DNA of 64,000 bases from Pogostemon cablin (GCA_023678885.1 CM042985.1:18082465-18146464); one strand, 5' to 3'; positions 45,939-57,676 are shown, counted from the first letter of the stretch. Numbers and translations: made by a program. The notes: a model not told the origin generated them from the letters alone.

Positions 45939-48050
45939 TGTTGAGAGTTGAATTTCACGCATTTTATATATGCCCATTACACCGTTTTGCTTAGGAAAGT
46001 TATTATTTTTGCATGGAATTGAGTACATTTGAGTATTTACATGATTTTGATGCTACTAAGGTGTTTTGTTGAGTTTTGAAGGGTAAAACATGATAAAAAG
46101 TTCAAAGTTGGAATGAGGAGTGAAAGTGAGAAGGAATGCTGAAAAATACAGTCCACGTTGCACAAATTTTTGTATTCTTATAGACGTCCAAATTGATCAT
46201 GTGAAATATGGTTTGAAAGCCACAGAAGAGAGGGTCATTTTGGCATAAAGAACACCTCAATTGGATTTCAAACGAGAAAGTTATGATCAAAGTGCTAACA
46301 TCGCGCACGCTGTACCGAGGAGCCACTTTGCATGACTTTTTACATATTCAAATGTTGGAGTTTCTGAGAGTTATTTATATGGATAGAAATCCAAGGAAGA
46401 GAGGAACACGTGAGCACAAAAATCACTCAATTTGGAATCCGTATGAATAAGTTATGCTCAAAACGGTGAGATCGCGCAGTGCAGTTTCTGCAGCTCGGCG
46501 GGTAGCGAGCGGCGAGCGGCACTTCCACGTGACCAAAAGTTGCCGAGCTGGTGTCCCACGGAGCTTACACGACGTCCAGGTGTCACCCATATGCGGCTCG
46601 GCAGGTTTGGGGGCAGCTCGGCCATGAGCTCGGCTCGAGCTAGGTGCCGAGCGGCCCAAAATCGAGCCCAGTCGGGGCCTGTTCGATGCAGCAGCGTATA
46701 TATACCCTCAAGTCGCGATTCTGAAGCAGTATTGGTCGCGAAAACAGCCCTGCAACAGTCCAAGAGAGAATTAGGGAGATCAATACACAAATTGGAGAGA
46801 ACCCATCCATAATCCATCATCAATTCACACCTCCTATCGCACCCATATCAGATTACAATCTGATTTCATCCTCCATCCAATTCCACAAGGGTTTCAAGCG
46901 CTAATTGAGGGAAAATCAAGCAATTGAAGAGACGGAGAAGGAATGTGAGATTGCTCCTACACTAGGGTTTCACAATTCCTATCTATTCATTTCTATTACT
47001 TTGATTATTGTTATGAATTGCTTAGCCATGAGGATTGCTTGTAATCTCATGGGCTAATTTTATATACAGTTCTAGGGTTTGATGGATTGATTTAATTGAT
47101 TTGGGGATTTAGACCAAAGATTGGGATTTTATGCAGTTGAGCTTTTGATTTTACTTATTTTATTAAGACATGCTTTTCTGCTTTGTAACGTCTTCATAAT
47201 ATATTCATGACATCCGCTATAATGCTTGGATTATTGTGTTAGCTTGTGTGCGTTCATGATTGGTATTGTCTATCTGTTAGGGATTAGAGTAGCTCCGCTA
47301 TAAGCACTTTAATTTCATGAACTGGTTAATCAAATACTTGATTAGTTTAGTGGAACAATGCAATTAGACAATCAAGTAGGAAGTGAATAGAACCTTGTAG
47401 TAATTCCAGAAAATATCTTGTTAGTCGGGCTTACCATCCGGAGGTATTGTTGCTTGCTTTGATTAGTATCTAGGAATAAGGCTTGGTAATATTTGCGCAC
47501 CTTAGGATTTAAACCAGATTAGACTGTTAGCTTTGAATCGAATCATATTCGGTGGGATAACAGGGATATCCGGAGGTATTGTTGCTTGCTTTGATTAGTA
47601 TCTAGGAATAAGGCTTGGTAATATTTGCGCACCTTAGGATTTAAACCAGATTAGACTGTTAGCTTTGAATCGAATCATATTCGGTGGGATAACAGGGATA
47701 TGTGGTGTATTTTCAGTGAAACTGCATGAATGAGCAATCGTAAGTTTAATAACCCTAATTAATTGGTCAATACCTGATACCTTAGAACTGTTTGTCATCT
47801 CTTGATTAGAAACTTGCTTTTATTTTTCCTTGCTTTTAATTAATTCAGTTATTTAATATTTCGTTATTTAGATTAATTCACAACAAAACATTGGAAATTG
47901 GTTACTCAATTCTGATTAATTAGTAATTTATAGAATAAATAAATAATTAGCTGTCATAGCGGGATCGATAATTTAACTTGGGTACTTGCTGCTACAATTG
48001 ACATCCTTATACTTGAGGATTAAATTATAGTGCGTAGAAAAACCCTATCA
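45939..48050 (+). mobile_element. Athila B 3' LTR
   Basis: 2112 bp. Same as the 5' LTR except for about 38 extra bases near 46204-46250 and a 132-bp direct tandem duplication (47436-47567 and 47568-47699) starting ATCCGGAGG. Confidence 0.94.
47436..47699 (+). repeat. 132-bp tandem duplication in one LTR
   Basis: Two direct copies, 47436-47567 and 47568-47699; the 5' LTR has one. Both begin ATCCGG and the junction is GGGAT/ATCCGG. Confidence 0.9.
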
Positions 48051-49330
48051 ATGTGGTGTAACCTCCACATTCCACTGGCTAATAATTTTGAGCAAAGCCC
48101 GGTACCCAGGGTGTCTGCTAGTAAAATAGCCCACAGGAAATAGTCCCAATCAGTAGCAAGGCATTCACTGGACATCACGACTCTACCTGGAGCAACGGGG
48201 GGATATAGTGCAGATTGGAAATTGGGGGAGGCGGCAATTATGGATATTAGGAGAGTTTATCTAAGCACGGGCTGATGTTGGAGGGTGGGGGTGGAGGTGA
48301 AGGGATTGAAGAGAGGGTCGGCGAGCTAGCGTGTTGGGACAAAGGTTGGGGTGGAGGAGGTGGGGGCGGGGGAGGCGGGATAAAGGCTGGCGGGGTGAAC
48401 AAATTGGCTGTGAGTTTGAGTAAGGCCAGAACCCCATCATTTGAGCTAACAGCAGGGGGAAAGGACCAAACACGGGTATAGAGGAGGGAGAAATGACTAG
48501 TCTAGCTAGATGGATAGGAGAGGGACTAGTGGGGGAAGGGTGACTTGAAGATGAAGCTGGGTAAAAAAGAGTAGAGGCTTGTAAGGTTCTAAAAGTGATG
48601 ATCTTTCCAGGGGCATTTGGAGTTAGATAATGGAAGAGGAGGGGAAGCTATAACTTGTGAGTAAGTGACAGGTGAGGAATGAGTTATGGGGTGAGGAATG
48701 AGTTATGGGGGAGTCAACATAAAAATTGAATTAGGGTTGGAGTGGGGGGTTTCGGTGCAACAGTAGAGTGAAATCCCATCAAAGCCTCTTTAAATGTGCA
48801 GAATTGTACTTGGTTTTCCAAATTGACGGTAGAGGTTGGTGAGGAAGTCATCTTCCTCGAGCTTTGAACAGAGCATTGGGCAGCACTAATAAGGCTGGCA
48901 GGGTCATGGCCTATCTCTCCTTCATTTAATGATCCCTCTATCATTCCCATCAACTTACCATCAGCTCTGAGGACGCTTCCATATGATTCCACCTACCACA
49001 TTTCTTTTTCAAATCCAATTTAGATTTGAATTTGAAATTCATCCGTTGGCAGCGATCTTCCACCGATTGAGAGGAGGTACTGGGGCTATTGAAAGCAGCT
49101 GATGAACTCCTTGTCCATCTGAGGGACTGCATCGAAGGGTTGTTGGCTTTAAGTGACGTTTGGTTTTTGACAGCGCAGCTGTCATAGATATCAAGTTCCT
49201 GCTGGTTGGAAATAATAGGGTTCTCATCCTCTAAGTTGCTTTCAGGCTTCTCCTTCCTCTTCGTAGTTCTGGAGCTCGACCTTAGGATCCTAGAGGAGGA
49301 TGGGATCGACTTCGAAGCTTTCCTCGACAT
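48051..49330 (-). pseudogene. LINE ORF1, N-terminal piece
   Basis: Minus-strand ATG at 49330 opens a Ser/Lys/Arg-rich N-terminus (MSRKASKSIPSSSRILRSSS). A frameshift near 48990 moves to another frame (VESYGSVLRADGKLMGMIEG, 48992-48714). A Pro-rich stretch follows, with further stops, ending at the Athila B insertion at 48050. Together with 38942-38457 and 37190-36903 it makes one ORF1. The charged start is typical of plant L1 ORF1 but not diagnostic. Confidence 0.65.
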
Positions 49331-49440
49331 CGATCACTACACGAATCAGCAACACTAAACGTAGGGGTTGCCGACGGGGAAGCTATCGGAACCCAATCTT
49401 CCAGCTAGATTTAGAGATTGGAGAGAGCATTTCTAGAGAA
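49331..49440 (-). other. LINE 5' untranslated region (probable)
   Basis: About 110 bases upstream of the ORF1 ATG with no frame of its own; the element probably starts near 49440, but I see no clear target duplication. Confidence 0.4.
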
Positions 49441-49767
49441 AAAAATAGGATGTTTGACATGCTAGTAGTCACCAATAGGTTTAAGAAATATTTTAGGACC
49501 ATGCTCTATAATGACATTTTTCTGAGAGTGAATTGAACAAAAAGTCCATATCATTAATATAGGATGTTTGTTTACAGCTTAAACAATAGATAAACATGAA
49601 AAGGACATTGTAAAGACCATTGTTTATGTTGTAAACAATAAAAACTTCTATTCTTAGAGCATAAACAACAAAAACAGATCATCCATGCTCAATAATCAAA
49701 CACCTAAACATTGCACAAGCTCTGCAATATCATAAACCAGCTTATAAGTTGGCTCCTCTGCTACCAG
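49441..49767. other. AT-rich stretch, nothing recognised
   Basis: No gene. It contains inexact repeats of TTTACAGCTTAAACAATA/TTGTAAACAATA (around 49571 and 49632) and probably belongs to the mariner-like element to its right. Confidence 0.35.
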
Positions 49768-50985
49768 CTATCTTATGTAGCCTATTACTAATTCTTCATC
49801 AATCTCAAGATTGATTGGCAAAGTTTCCTCGTGTGGCACTTTATAATTATTACCTCCTTCTACCTTCATTATTTTAATTAGGCACAATTGTAGGCTAAGA
49901 AACACATTGTTTGATGTAGCTTCTGTCAGGTTTTCAAATGAGATCCTCACATTATTAATCAGTTCATCTATATTGAATCTTGTTATTTCAACGTGTAGTG
50001 ACCGTAGAGCCCTAAAACACCTTAAGTCATTGATATTGGTGTCTGGAGAGTTTAGAGACTGGTTAACCAGTTTGATGTTGAATCCATCAGATCTTGCAGC
50101 TATTCCAAACTTCAGATCACTATCAAGTATGTGTGTTTTTTCATTATCCTGTTGGATAATTATACCCTTGCTCATATTTGGTGGCCATTTAGCTTTTACG
50201 GCTGGAATTATTTGATAACATGCGTAAATATGCATATAAAAGTAATCTTTTAAATAAACTAAAGCATATGTGTCTAGAATTTATTTCAACTATTAAATGA
50301 TCTTAAATAGGTGGTCATTGTTTACCTGATTGATAATGGAGTCTCTGATTACTTCTTTGTTGATAGTCTCAAATGGTTTAGTAATATTATCCCCTAGCCG
50401 TATTCTTTAAGTTTCTTCTTGCTGGCTCAATCTTTGAGAAATGAAACATGCCTATTTTACCATCAAATAACACATGCACCTCACTTCTAAATGTAGGCCT
50501 AGAAACGTAACACATAAACATTATTTTGGTAATGAATTTTTTGACTTGCATGTTCTGTGTGGCTCTTTTTCCCCTGGTATTATGTAGTACCTCTCCTTCA
50601 CCCTTATCATGTAGAACTATTTTTCATCAATATGCACCACATTGTATATTTCATCAAACATCAGCTTGTTTGCATTCCTATCATGATGAATCTGATAAAA
50701 ACAATAATTGAGCCTTTGAAGCTTGTTCTCTGGAGTTAGCTTAGTCTTGATTGAGTTTGTATAAGCTTTGATATCTCCTTTTTTTATCCAACAGCCCACA
50801 GTGGATTTGCTCACCTTTAACTGCTCTATAAGTCTTCTTATTTTGCCTCTGTTTTCAAAAGCTATCTCCTTCATTTGCTCAGGCTCTAGTTTAATTCTTT
50901 TTGCTTTTGGAACTCCTTTTTTATTAGAAATGAAGTTGACTAGCTTGCCTGCTTCAATCTGTCTTTTAGCATCTGCCTAAATGTT
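49768..50985 (-). pseudogene. Plant mariner-like transposase pseudogene
   Basis: Minus strand. The N-terminal part (50985-50617) ends in VVHIDEK with the first catalytic Asp, followed at once by a stop where plant mariner proteins normally continue. The next block is FRSEVHVLFDGKIG (~50480). After an apparent intron or gap (about 50325-50235) comes PAVKAKWPPNMSKGIIIQQD with the second Asp, and NSPDTNINDLRCF with the third at a DD39D-like spacing. The stop and gap make it non-functional. I found no terminal inverted repeats. Confidence 0.8.
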
Positions 50986-51013
50986 GAATATTGTTCTTCT
51001 AGTTATTCCAAAA

Positions 51014-51452
51014 TGTAAGATTATTATAGCCTAGTGTCACTAATAATTAATATATAAGATATTTATTATGATTAAATATCTTAAATAAAGATATGATTTA
51101 AAAATAATACCTATGAGATAAATAATGTCATATATATTATGGATAATTATCACATTGATAGAATGTGATTTGATAAAGATTCACTATCCAGATCTAGTCT
51201 CCTCTCCACCTGTAAAAGAGACATGGTTTAATGGATTGTCCATCACTTAAAAGTAAGTACTATGCCCTAAAGAAGGGGTGAAGAGAAACCAGTTCCGGCG
51301 TAATTCATAGGAGGAACACATCAAAGGAAGACCGCCATTAATGGTTTGTCAAGGTAAGTTTTCTAATCATTGTTACAAGATGTAAAAACCATGAAGATCT
51401 AAGATCCATGTCAATTATTGAATTAATTACTTATGATGAATTTATGCTAACA
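51014..51452 (+). mobile_element. Probable Copia LTR (old element)
   Basis: Candidate LTR TGTAAGATT...GCTAACA followed two bases later by a primer site like TGGTATTAGAGCA (51455-51467), one base off the Met-tRNA type. The left end is a guess; no second LTR was found. Confidence 0.45.
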
Positions 51453-53400
51453 TGTGGTATTAGAGCATGATTTTAGATCTCATGATTTTTCATCTAATTA
51501 TTGATCATATAATTAAAGTGATCATATTACAAAAGGTTCTCAACATATTGAATGAAATTCGACTTATGTATGCTTCGCACAAATTACCAATAAATAATTC
51601 ATGCAGTGAAGTTTTTTTTGTAATTAATTATGTGAAATGATCATGGATTATACGTATTAATTAATGGAGTAATATGTAATGAGACCTAATAATTTCAAGT
51701 TGAGTTATGAAAATACTGTTTATGAATCTAATGAAATTAATTATATGTTAAAGGTTTGGAATCAGAGTTCAATTATGAATCACCAAAATTTTAATTAAAA
51801 GCTAACAAATTAAGTATAATGTGAGCATGTATTCATTTGCCTTTCGTATCAAGTAAAGTGAATTTTATAATGTTAATGAATATACACATTAATGTTGGGT
51901 CCTGTAACAATTACGCATTTTTAATGTGCTTGGGATTAATTATTTTTCTTGTTAGTGAAATCATCAAGCACTGACGTTTACTGACTTGTATTATTTTTAT
52001 AACAATTAAAGATTATATTATAGGGATATATACTAATTTATTTATATTAAAATATCTCTATTATGTATTTTGATTGTCGATGACATTTATAATGTTAATG
52101 TGCCATATATGTTAAGATGCCAAATTCGGTGATTTATGAATGCTTATGAAATAATTTAATTATTACTAAATTTGCTATTGAGTGCAATCTATTATGAGAA
52201 TCTTTGATAAGATTATAATGAATGATTTTGTATACAATTTATATTTATTTAATGTTGGCCTGTTAATCATCAAAGTGGTCTGATCTAAAAGATTAATAAA
52301 GATAAATTGTATAATTAAATATTAATATTCCATATTTATGTGATGCTTGAATAAAGAGATTTATTATAAGAGTGGGTTGTTAAGATTTTCATAATTATAA
52401 AACTTTAAATTCACCCAAAGGTGATTGCTAGTCATTATAATTCATGAATATGAATGTGAAAAATTGAAAATTAGTATATTATGTCAAACTGTTTTGTATG
52501 TCCAAAGATGATAAAATAGTTTTGATGAATATATTTAATTATCAAATAATGTTAAACTTTCAAGCATCGTTATGATTATATTCTATATCGTTATATCGCC
52601 CAATGAAGAACATCGACATACATTTATTCTCGTCTATCCTAAATTTTTTATTAAGTTTCTCAAGGTATTTATGAGAATAAATTATATTATTCTTATTCTT
52701 AAAATACCTACACTCATTAGTCTCTACTCGCATGCTGCATCTGTTCCATTACGAAATGGATTAAAGTAATCTAAATAGTGTGAATAAATTCAATTTCACC
52801 AAAGTGTTTTGGATTTTACTTGTCACTTCAAGATAAATTGTTTCTTTACTTGTATTAGAAAGAAAGCTAAGTAATCTAACTATAATGTTTAGGTTAGATC
52901 AAACAGACCGAGCCTAATATTTATGCGAATGAATATGGCTAAGAATTGAGTCTATCATATCTAAGTTATAAATAAATCTCTTAATGGAACACTAATGGCT
53001 ACCTTGACCACTATGAAGTTTGATGGTTCTCATGCCATGGTGAACTTATCATCAAAGATAATAAATATTCCAATGACTTAAGTCTTTCGTAAAGAATATG
53101 ATTGAGAACTTATTATAAGTGCAGTTTATAGAGAACTCGATCACTACCTTCTAAGTATGACATGTTCCAAATGAATCGTAACACCATGAAAGATAAATAA
53201 TGGAATGTGAATAAACTTCACATAAGATTGAAATGTTTGTTTAAAAGGAAATAATGTTCAAGAAAGAATTTAAACATCATATTTGTTTAAAAAAAACTAA
53301 TGAAGTTGGAACGAAATGTGGCATTAATGTTTTGGGTAACTCTCCAAAAGAATTATTTCAAGTATTAACTAAAGCCTTTCATGATCTAGACACTTATTGA
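51453..53400 (+). pseudogene. Old Copia internal region with gag remnant
   Basis: AT-rich and heavily mutated. At 52995-53290 a gag-like frame in pieces reads MATLTTMKFDGSHAMV, then KYDMFQMNRNTMKDK, WNVNKLHIRL and an LFKRK block. This pattern is typical of plant Copia gag, where the next domain would be a zinc knuckle. No pol domains recognised. Confidence 0.6.
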
Positions 53401-53759
53401 TCTTGATATTGTTGAATTGCACTAAAGAAAGACAAAATAAACACACAAAGAATAGAGTAACGATAAGCACACATCTTCTTATAATAATTTAAACTGCTAA
53501 TTGTGAGTCTTATGATAATACCTTTCTTAATGGAATAATGATTTTTGTATCATCTTTAATTTTAAAATTTTACATTATAGTTATATCTATCTTTTACAAG
53601 AAAAATCTCATTCTATAAATGCTCAATGAGCATTTATTAATGAAGTTGAAAATTAGATAGAAAGTGAAAATTATAAAGTCGGATAAAAGTGATGAATTTC
53701 ATGGAAAGTATGATATATTATCATGCTCAATTACTAAATTTCAAGAGAATACATTTATT
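53401..53759. other. AT-rich stretch, nothing recognised
   Basis: No gene, repeat boundary or RNA gene seen. Confidence 0.4.
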
Positions 53760-54870
53760 AAACTAGGGAATATTATTAAAAGGAAAAGAAAAAGAAAATA
53801 AGGTGGAGTACAGAGGATAAAGATGTTGTGAAAAAGGCAAAAAAGACTGAAATTGAGCTAAACAGACGGCTCAAAAAAGTAAGCAGATATAATAAGCCAA
53901 GACAATTGGCATTAATAGTAAATACATAAAAGAGCACATCCTTAAGATTAAATCCTGCGTAATGAACCTCTACAAGTATTCCATCTTCCCTCGGGAACGC
54001 CACGGTTCCTAGTAGAATTTTTATGAGGCTGCCTTGAATAAGAATTCATGTAGCAGTTCACAGCCTCACAATCATCTGTGCTTGCAAGCATTGAGCTAGT
54101 GCCGTCAAAAGCTTGTTTTGCAGTATGGGAACGAGTAATTGGCTTAGAGGCCACTTGTGCAATTTTCTTTTTTCTCGATGTTCCACCTTTTAAAAGTTTT
54201 GCACTACTTTCAAGGGTGGGAAAATGATCAAAGTCATTTTGTTTCGAGTCAAGTTCTTTCGAAACTTTGGCTATAGCGTTGAAAGACTCAGGTGATGCAA
54301 TCAAATCTGCTCAAGGAGCGCACTCAGTATCATAGTCTTGTAACATGGCTCTTTCAAAACTGATCAGCCCTATGTCTTTAGCAACTTGGAGTGCATATTC
54401 AACAACCAAATCAGGGGATTGAGGTGAATCAGAATTACGAACCTGATAAAAACTGAAGTGATCACCACGAACCTGATCAGCATCAGCACGAACCAAAGTA
54501 GCCTAATTCGGAGCGGCACGAACCTGTTCATGGCTGGGGTGATCAGCACAAACCTGGGAGTCCCCAGCTTCAACATGAAAATCCTGCGGTTCATAAGCAA
54601 ATTGCTGCTGTGTATCAGAGCCAACAGTTACAAGACCATGGAGAGCATCCTATTGAGTGTCTAGGTGGGTAGCTAGCGCTCTCATGGTCGCATCGAGAAT
54701 CATTGAGGACATAGATAAATCAACCAAGATAGCTTGGTTATCACTGGCCCGTGGAGACATAGCGTGATCAGTGACTACTACCGTGTCAACCTCAAAAATG
54801 GTGTTCATGTTCAAATCTCCAAGAGCTGAGACATCGGCATTTAAGGAAGGCTAGGCATTGTAAGCGACCA
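53760..54870 (-). pseudogene. LINE-like remnant (low confidence)
   Basis: Minus-strand frame from about 54870 through stops near 54652, 54506 and 54311 to a stop at 53948. It reads for example NQAILVDLSMSSMILDATMR, then VRADADQVRGDHFSFYQV and ASPESFNAIAKVSKELDS, ending RWNTCRGSLRRI. The 3' side (53947-53760) resembles the U-rich tail of plant LINEs. I do not recognise a domain; it could be a spacer region of ORF1 joined to a 3' end by deletion. Confidence 0.35.
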
Positions 54871-54949
54871 ACATAGTAATCTGGTTGAGTTCGGGTTTAT
54901 ATATATATATATATAATTTAATTTTTTGGAAAATATTTTTTCAATTAAT

Positions 54950-55145
54950 TTTTTGGAAAAGACTTGTGTGAGACCGTCTTACATAAGGACTTACATGAGA
55001 TGGTCAGAAAGTGATAACTTTTGTACTGAAAAGTGATACTAAATTAATGAAAAGTGATAATGTTATTTTATGAACAATTTATAGTATAACTGAAAAGTGA
55101 TAACATTTATTTCGAGAGTGATACTACTTTATAGTGAAAGTGATA
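54950..55145. repeat. GAAAAGTGATA-type short repeats
   Basis: Six or so imperfect copies of GAAAGTGATA(A/C) spaced 20-40 bases apart, preceded by GTGAGACCGTCTTAC. Similar blocks occur in plant MITE-like sequences, but I see no clear ends here. Confidence 0.4.
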
Positions 55146-55360
55146 CTCCCTCCGTCCCACGTTAACGTTTTTATGTATTTTTTGCACGTAGATTAAGAGA
55201 TATAATATTTTAACGTGTAATAATGTGAGAGAAATAATATTTAATGTGAAGTGGGTAGTTGTATTAGTGTTGTGTATGGGCCCAACTTGACAAAAAAAAC
55301 GTAAATCTTAACTTGAATAACCTAAAATAGAAAATGTAAATTAAAGTGGAATGGAGGGAG
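55146..55360. mobile_element. Stowaway-like MITE, 215 bp
   Basis: Inverted ends CTCCCTCCGTCCCAC and GTGGAATGGAGGGAG flanked by TA on both sides (55144-55145, 55361-55362), with no coding capacity: the Stowaway (Tc1/mariner-related) pattern. Confidence 0.88.
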
Positions 55361-55540
55361 TATATTTTAAACATAAGTAGTAGTATTTTTATTGACGTCC
55401 TACCTATCAAGTAAATATTTTTTCTTTCTTAAAAAAACTGTCTAAAATAAGTAAAATGACTATAAAAAAATTCAAAAGTAAGGGACTAAAAAAATTAATC
55501 TGCTGAAAGTATAATAGGATAAAATCAAGGAAAAATAATA

Positions 55541-55808
55541 CTCCCTCCGTCCCAAATTCATCTTTACATTTACTGTAGATACGAAGTTTAAGAAAAATTA
55601 TTTTTCATTTATTTTTTGGGATATTATAGTTTTTTTTGTAACAAATAAATGATAAAATATGTTATGTAAGTTAAAAAGGTGATGCCAAATTTGAAATTAA
55701 AGTATGTAAGAGAGATATTATTAGTTAGTTGTTTTTCTTTAATGAAATTGTGAAATTGAATTTGGGACGAACCAAAACATAAAATATGAAGTTGAAGTTG
55801 AGACGGAG
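55541..55808. mobile_element. Stowaway-like MITE with decayed right end, ~268 bp
   Basis: Starts TA/CTCCCTCCGTCCCAAATTCA and ends near TTGAGACGGAG; the last bases of the right inverted repeat are lost. An internal TTTGGGACGAA block (55759) pairs with the left end. Confidence 0.7.
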
Positions 55809-56048
55809 ATAATAATACATTTTAGGGAAAATATATTTTTTCGTCCGTTAACTTTGTCCAATTTTGAATTTAGTCCATAAGTTTTTCACTTTTTGAAAAT
55901 CGTCCAATATAGTTGCAAAATTTTGAAAATCGTCCATTATATTTGAAAATTTTGAAAATGATCCATCATGTTTACCAAGTTCAACAAAATCGTCCGTTTC
56001 AACAGGTCATTAGCAGGTTATTCTAAAAGGTAAAAATAAAAAATATGT

Positions 56049-56051
<3 letters not shown>

Positions 56052-56099
<48 letters not shown>
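56052..56099. repeat. (AT)n microsatellite
   Basis: About 24 uninterrupted TA dinucleotides. Confidence 0.97.
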
Positions 56100-56103
<4 letters not shown>

Positions 56104-56141
56104 TTACAAAAAAATAGCTCCCACTAATAATTTATATTATA

Positions 56142-56367
56142 CTCCATCCGTCCGTCCGAAAGAGGGCATTTTGCTTTTGTTCACGTTGATTAAGAAGTAT
56201 TGTTATTAATATGTAGTGGGTAGTTGTATTAATGGAAGTGTGAACCCCATATTTTAATTGTATTAGTGGGTGTGTATGGATCTTATTTATGTAAAAAATG
56301 AAGTGACCCTCTTTGAAACGGACGACCAAAATGAAAAAAAGACCCTCTTTCGAGCAGATGGAGGAAG
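56142..56367. mobile_element. Stowaway-like MITE nested in Mutator-like element, 226 bp
   Basis: Ends CTCCATCCGTCC and GCAGATGGAGGAAG flanked by TA; an inner GAAAGAGGG/CCCTCTTTC pair extends the inverted repeat. Confidence 0.8.
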
Positions 56368-56684
56368 TATCAATATTTAGTTAAATTTGCTCCACTTTAG
56401 TATTGAGATTAATATTATTTGTTTGGTATACGGAAGTGAAAAATGAAAAGTGAGATAAATTTGGTTAAATAAAAATATGATATAAATTAATTGGAGTGAA
56501 AATATTCAAATGACATGCCATAGCAGGTCAAAGGATCAAAATATTGAATTTTATGAAGTTAATTGACTAATTTCAAAATTGTTATAAAATTAACGAACTA
56601 ATTTCAAAATTAAAAAAATTAATGGACTAATTTCAAAATGAGTGCAAGTTAACAGACGAAAAAATCTATTTTCCCTACATTTTA

Positions 56685-57059
56685 TAATCTCTTTAACTTA
56701 ATTTATTTTGTAAAAATTTAAAAAGGTTAATTAAAAAAAGAATTATAATCATAATAATAATTAAATTAATTATTATTATTATCCTCTTAAAAACATACAA
56801 TAAACCTTGAATTTAAATAATATATCTATTTGAATTAAATAAATAATAAATTAACATATTTCAATGTTATCAAATAAATATTAAAATTTTAAATTCTTTA
56901 TTTCAATCCCCCGGGTTGCATACGAAACCCGTTTAGAATTTTCTCTACTCTTTTCAATTATGGATTGAATATAACGAGTTTTAGATTCGTTGGCAATATC
57001 GATAACCAACCCTTTTACATCTGTACTGCAAAAAACGTTGTTTTTATCGGCACAATTTA
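56685..57059. other. AT-rich intergenic sequence
   Basis: No gene or repeat boundary. Before insertion of the element at 57069 this sequence lay directly upstream of RRN3 and probably holds its original promoter. Confidence 0.5.
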
Positions 57060-57068
57060 TTTTTAATA

Positions 57069-57659
57069 GGGAGGATTACTACTAGGTACACAAAAAAACT
57101 CTAAATTACTATGAGATACAAATATACAAAAGTATTACTACTAGGTACAAAAATATATAGTGATATTCCAATATTACCCCTATTAATGTGCTGCACATAA
57201 ATATTGTGTGCAGCAAAAGTTCATGTGCAGCAAAAAAAGTGTGTGCAGGAAAAAAAAGTGTGTGCAGCAAAAAAATGTGGTGGTCCGGCGGCGGCGGTCC
57301 GGCAGCTTTTCCGGCGGCAGCAGTTTTTCCGGCGACCAGTTTTTTTTTTTTTTTTTTTTTGGACGAACAGTTTTTCCGGCGACCGGCTGCCGGAGCTCCG
57401 GCGGCGGCGGCGCAGCAGCTTTCCGGCGACCAGTTTTTTTTTTTTTTTTTTTTTTTTTTTTGACCAACAGATTTTCCGGCGACCGGCCGCCGGAGCTCCG
57501 GTGGTGGGTGGAGGTTGGGGTTAGTGTTTTAAAGGTATATGGGTTTAGGGGTATATTTGGTATTTTACTTTAATATTTTGTATTAAATAATAATTATTTT
57601 AAATCAATGTATCTAGTAGTAATTAGGGTACAAAGTGTGTACCTATCAGTAATTATTTC
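57069..57659. mobile_element. TIR element with 9-bp duplication, 591 bp, at RRN3 5' end
   Basis: Perfect 9-bp duplication TTTTTAATA (57060-57068 and 57660-57668). Inverted ends match at 18 of the first 24 positions, best in TAGGTACACA. The inside has a direct repeat of the end (ATTACTACTAGGTACA at 57125), two long T runs (57341-57360 and 57434-57461) and two copies of a CCGGCGACC(A/G)G...CCGGAGCTCCGG module (57370-57410, 57475-57500). Open frames here come from homopolymers and CGG-rich sequence and are not genes. Confidence 0.82.
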
Positions 57660-57668
57660 TTTTTAATA

Positions 57669-57676
57669 AAACCCTA
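57669..57676 (+). promoter_or_regulatory. Telo-box at RRN3 5' end
   Basis: AAACCCTA, the telo-box found near start sites of many plant ribosomal-protein and ribosome-biogenesis genes. It begins one base after the transposon's right target duplication. Confidence 0.6.

Larger units (their letters stand above)
38943..48050 (+). mobile_element. Athila derivative, family B, gag-protease only (9,108 bp)
   Basis: Bounded by perfect ATGTG duplications (38938-38942 and 48051-48055). LTRs are 38943-40883 and 45939-48050. It has a primer site, a gag-protease frame with three stops, an internal PPT-like tract, a long non-coding 3' region like that of family A, a hairpin and a PPT. RT, RNase H, integrase and the env-like ORF are all absent, so it must depend on another element, much like the TR-GAG type of non-autonomous retrotransposon. 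Confidence 0.95.
55825..56675. mobile_element. Mutator-like TIR element, 851 bp, non-coding
   Basis: Perfect 9-bp duplication TACATTTTA (55816-55824 and 56676-56684) around inverted ends GGGAAAATA(T/G)ATTTTTTCG, with two mismatches in the first 29 bases. A 9-bp duplication is characteristic of the Mutator superfamily. The inner ends hold short direct repeats of AAAATCGTCCA(A/T)TATA. An (AT)n tract (56052-56099) and a Stowaway-like MITE (56142-56367) are nested inside. No transposase. Confidence 0.9.

Noticed and set aside
49300..49536. Small + strand open frame
   Set aside because: Overlaps the start of the minus-strand LINE ORF1 and has no family resemblance.
57183..57573. Four overlapping Lys/Phe/Ala/Gly-rich open frames
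   Set aside because: Products of long A/T runs and CGG-rich repeats inside a TIR element.
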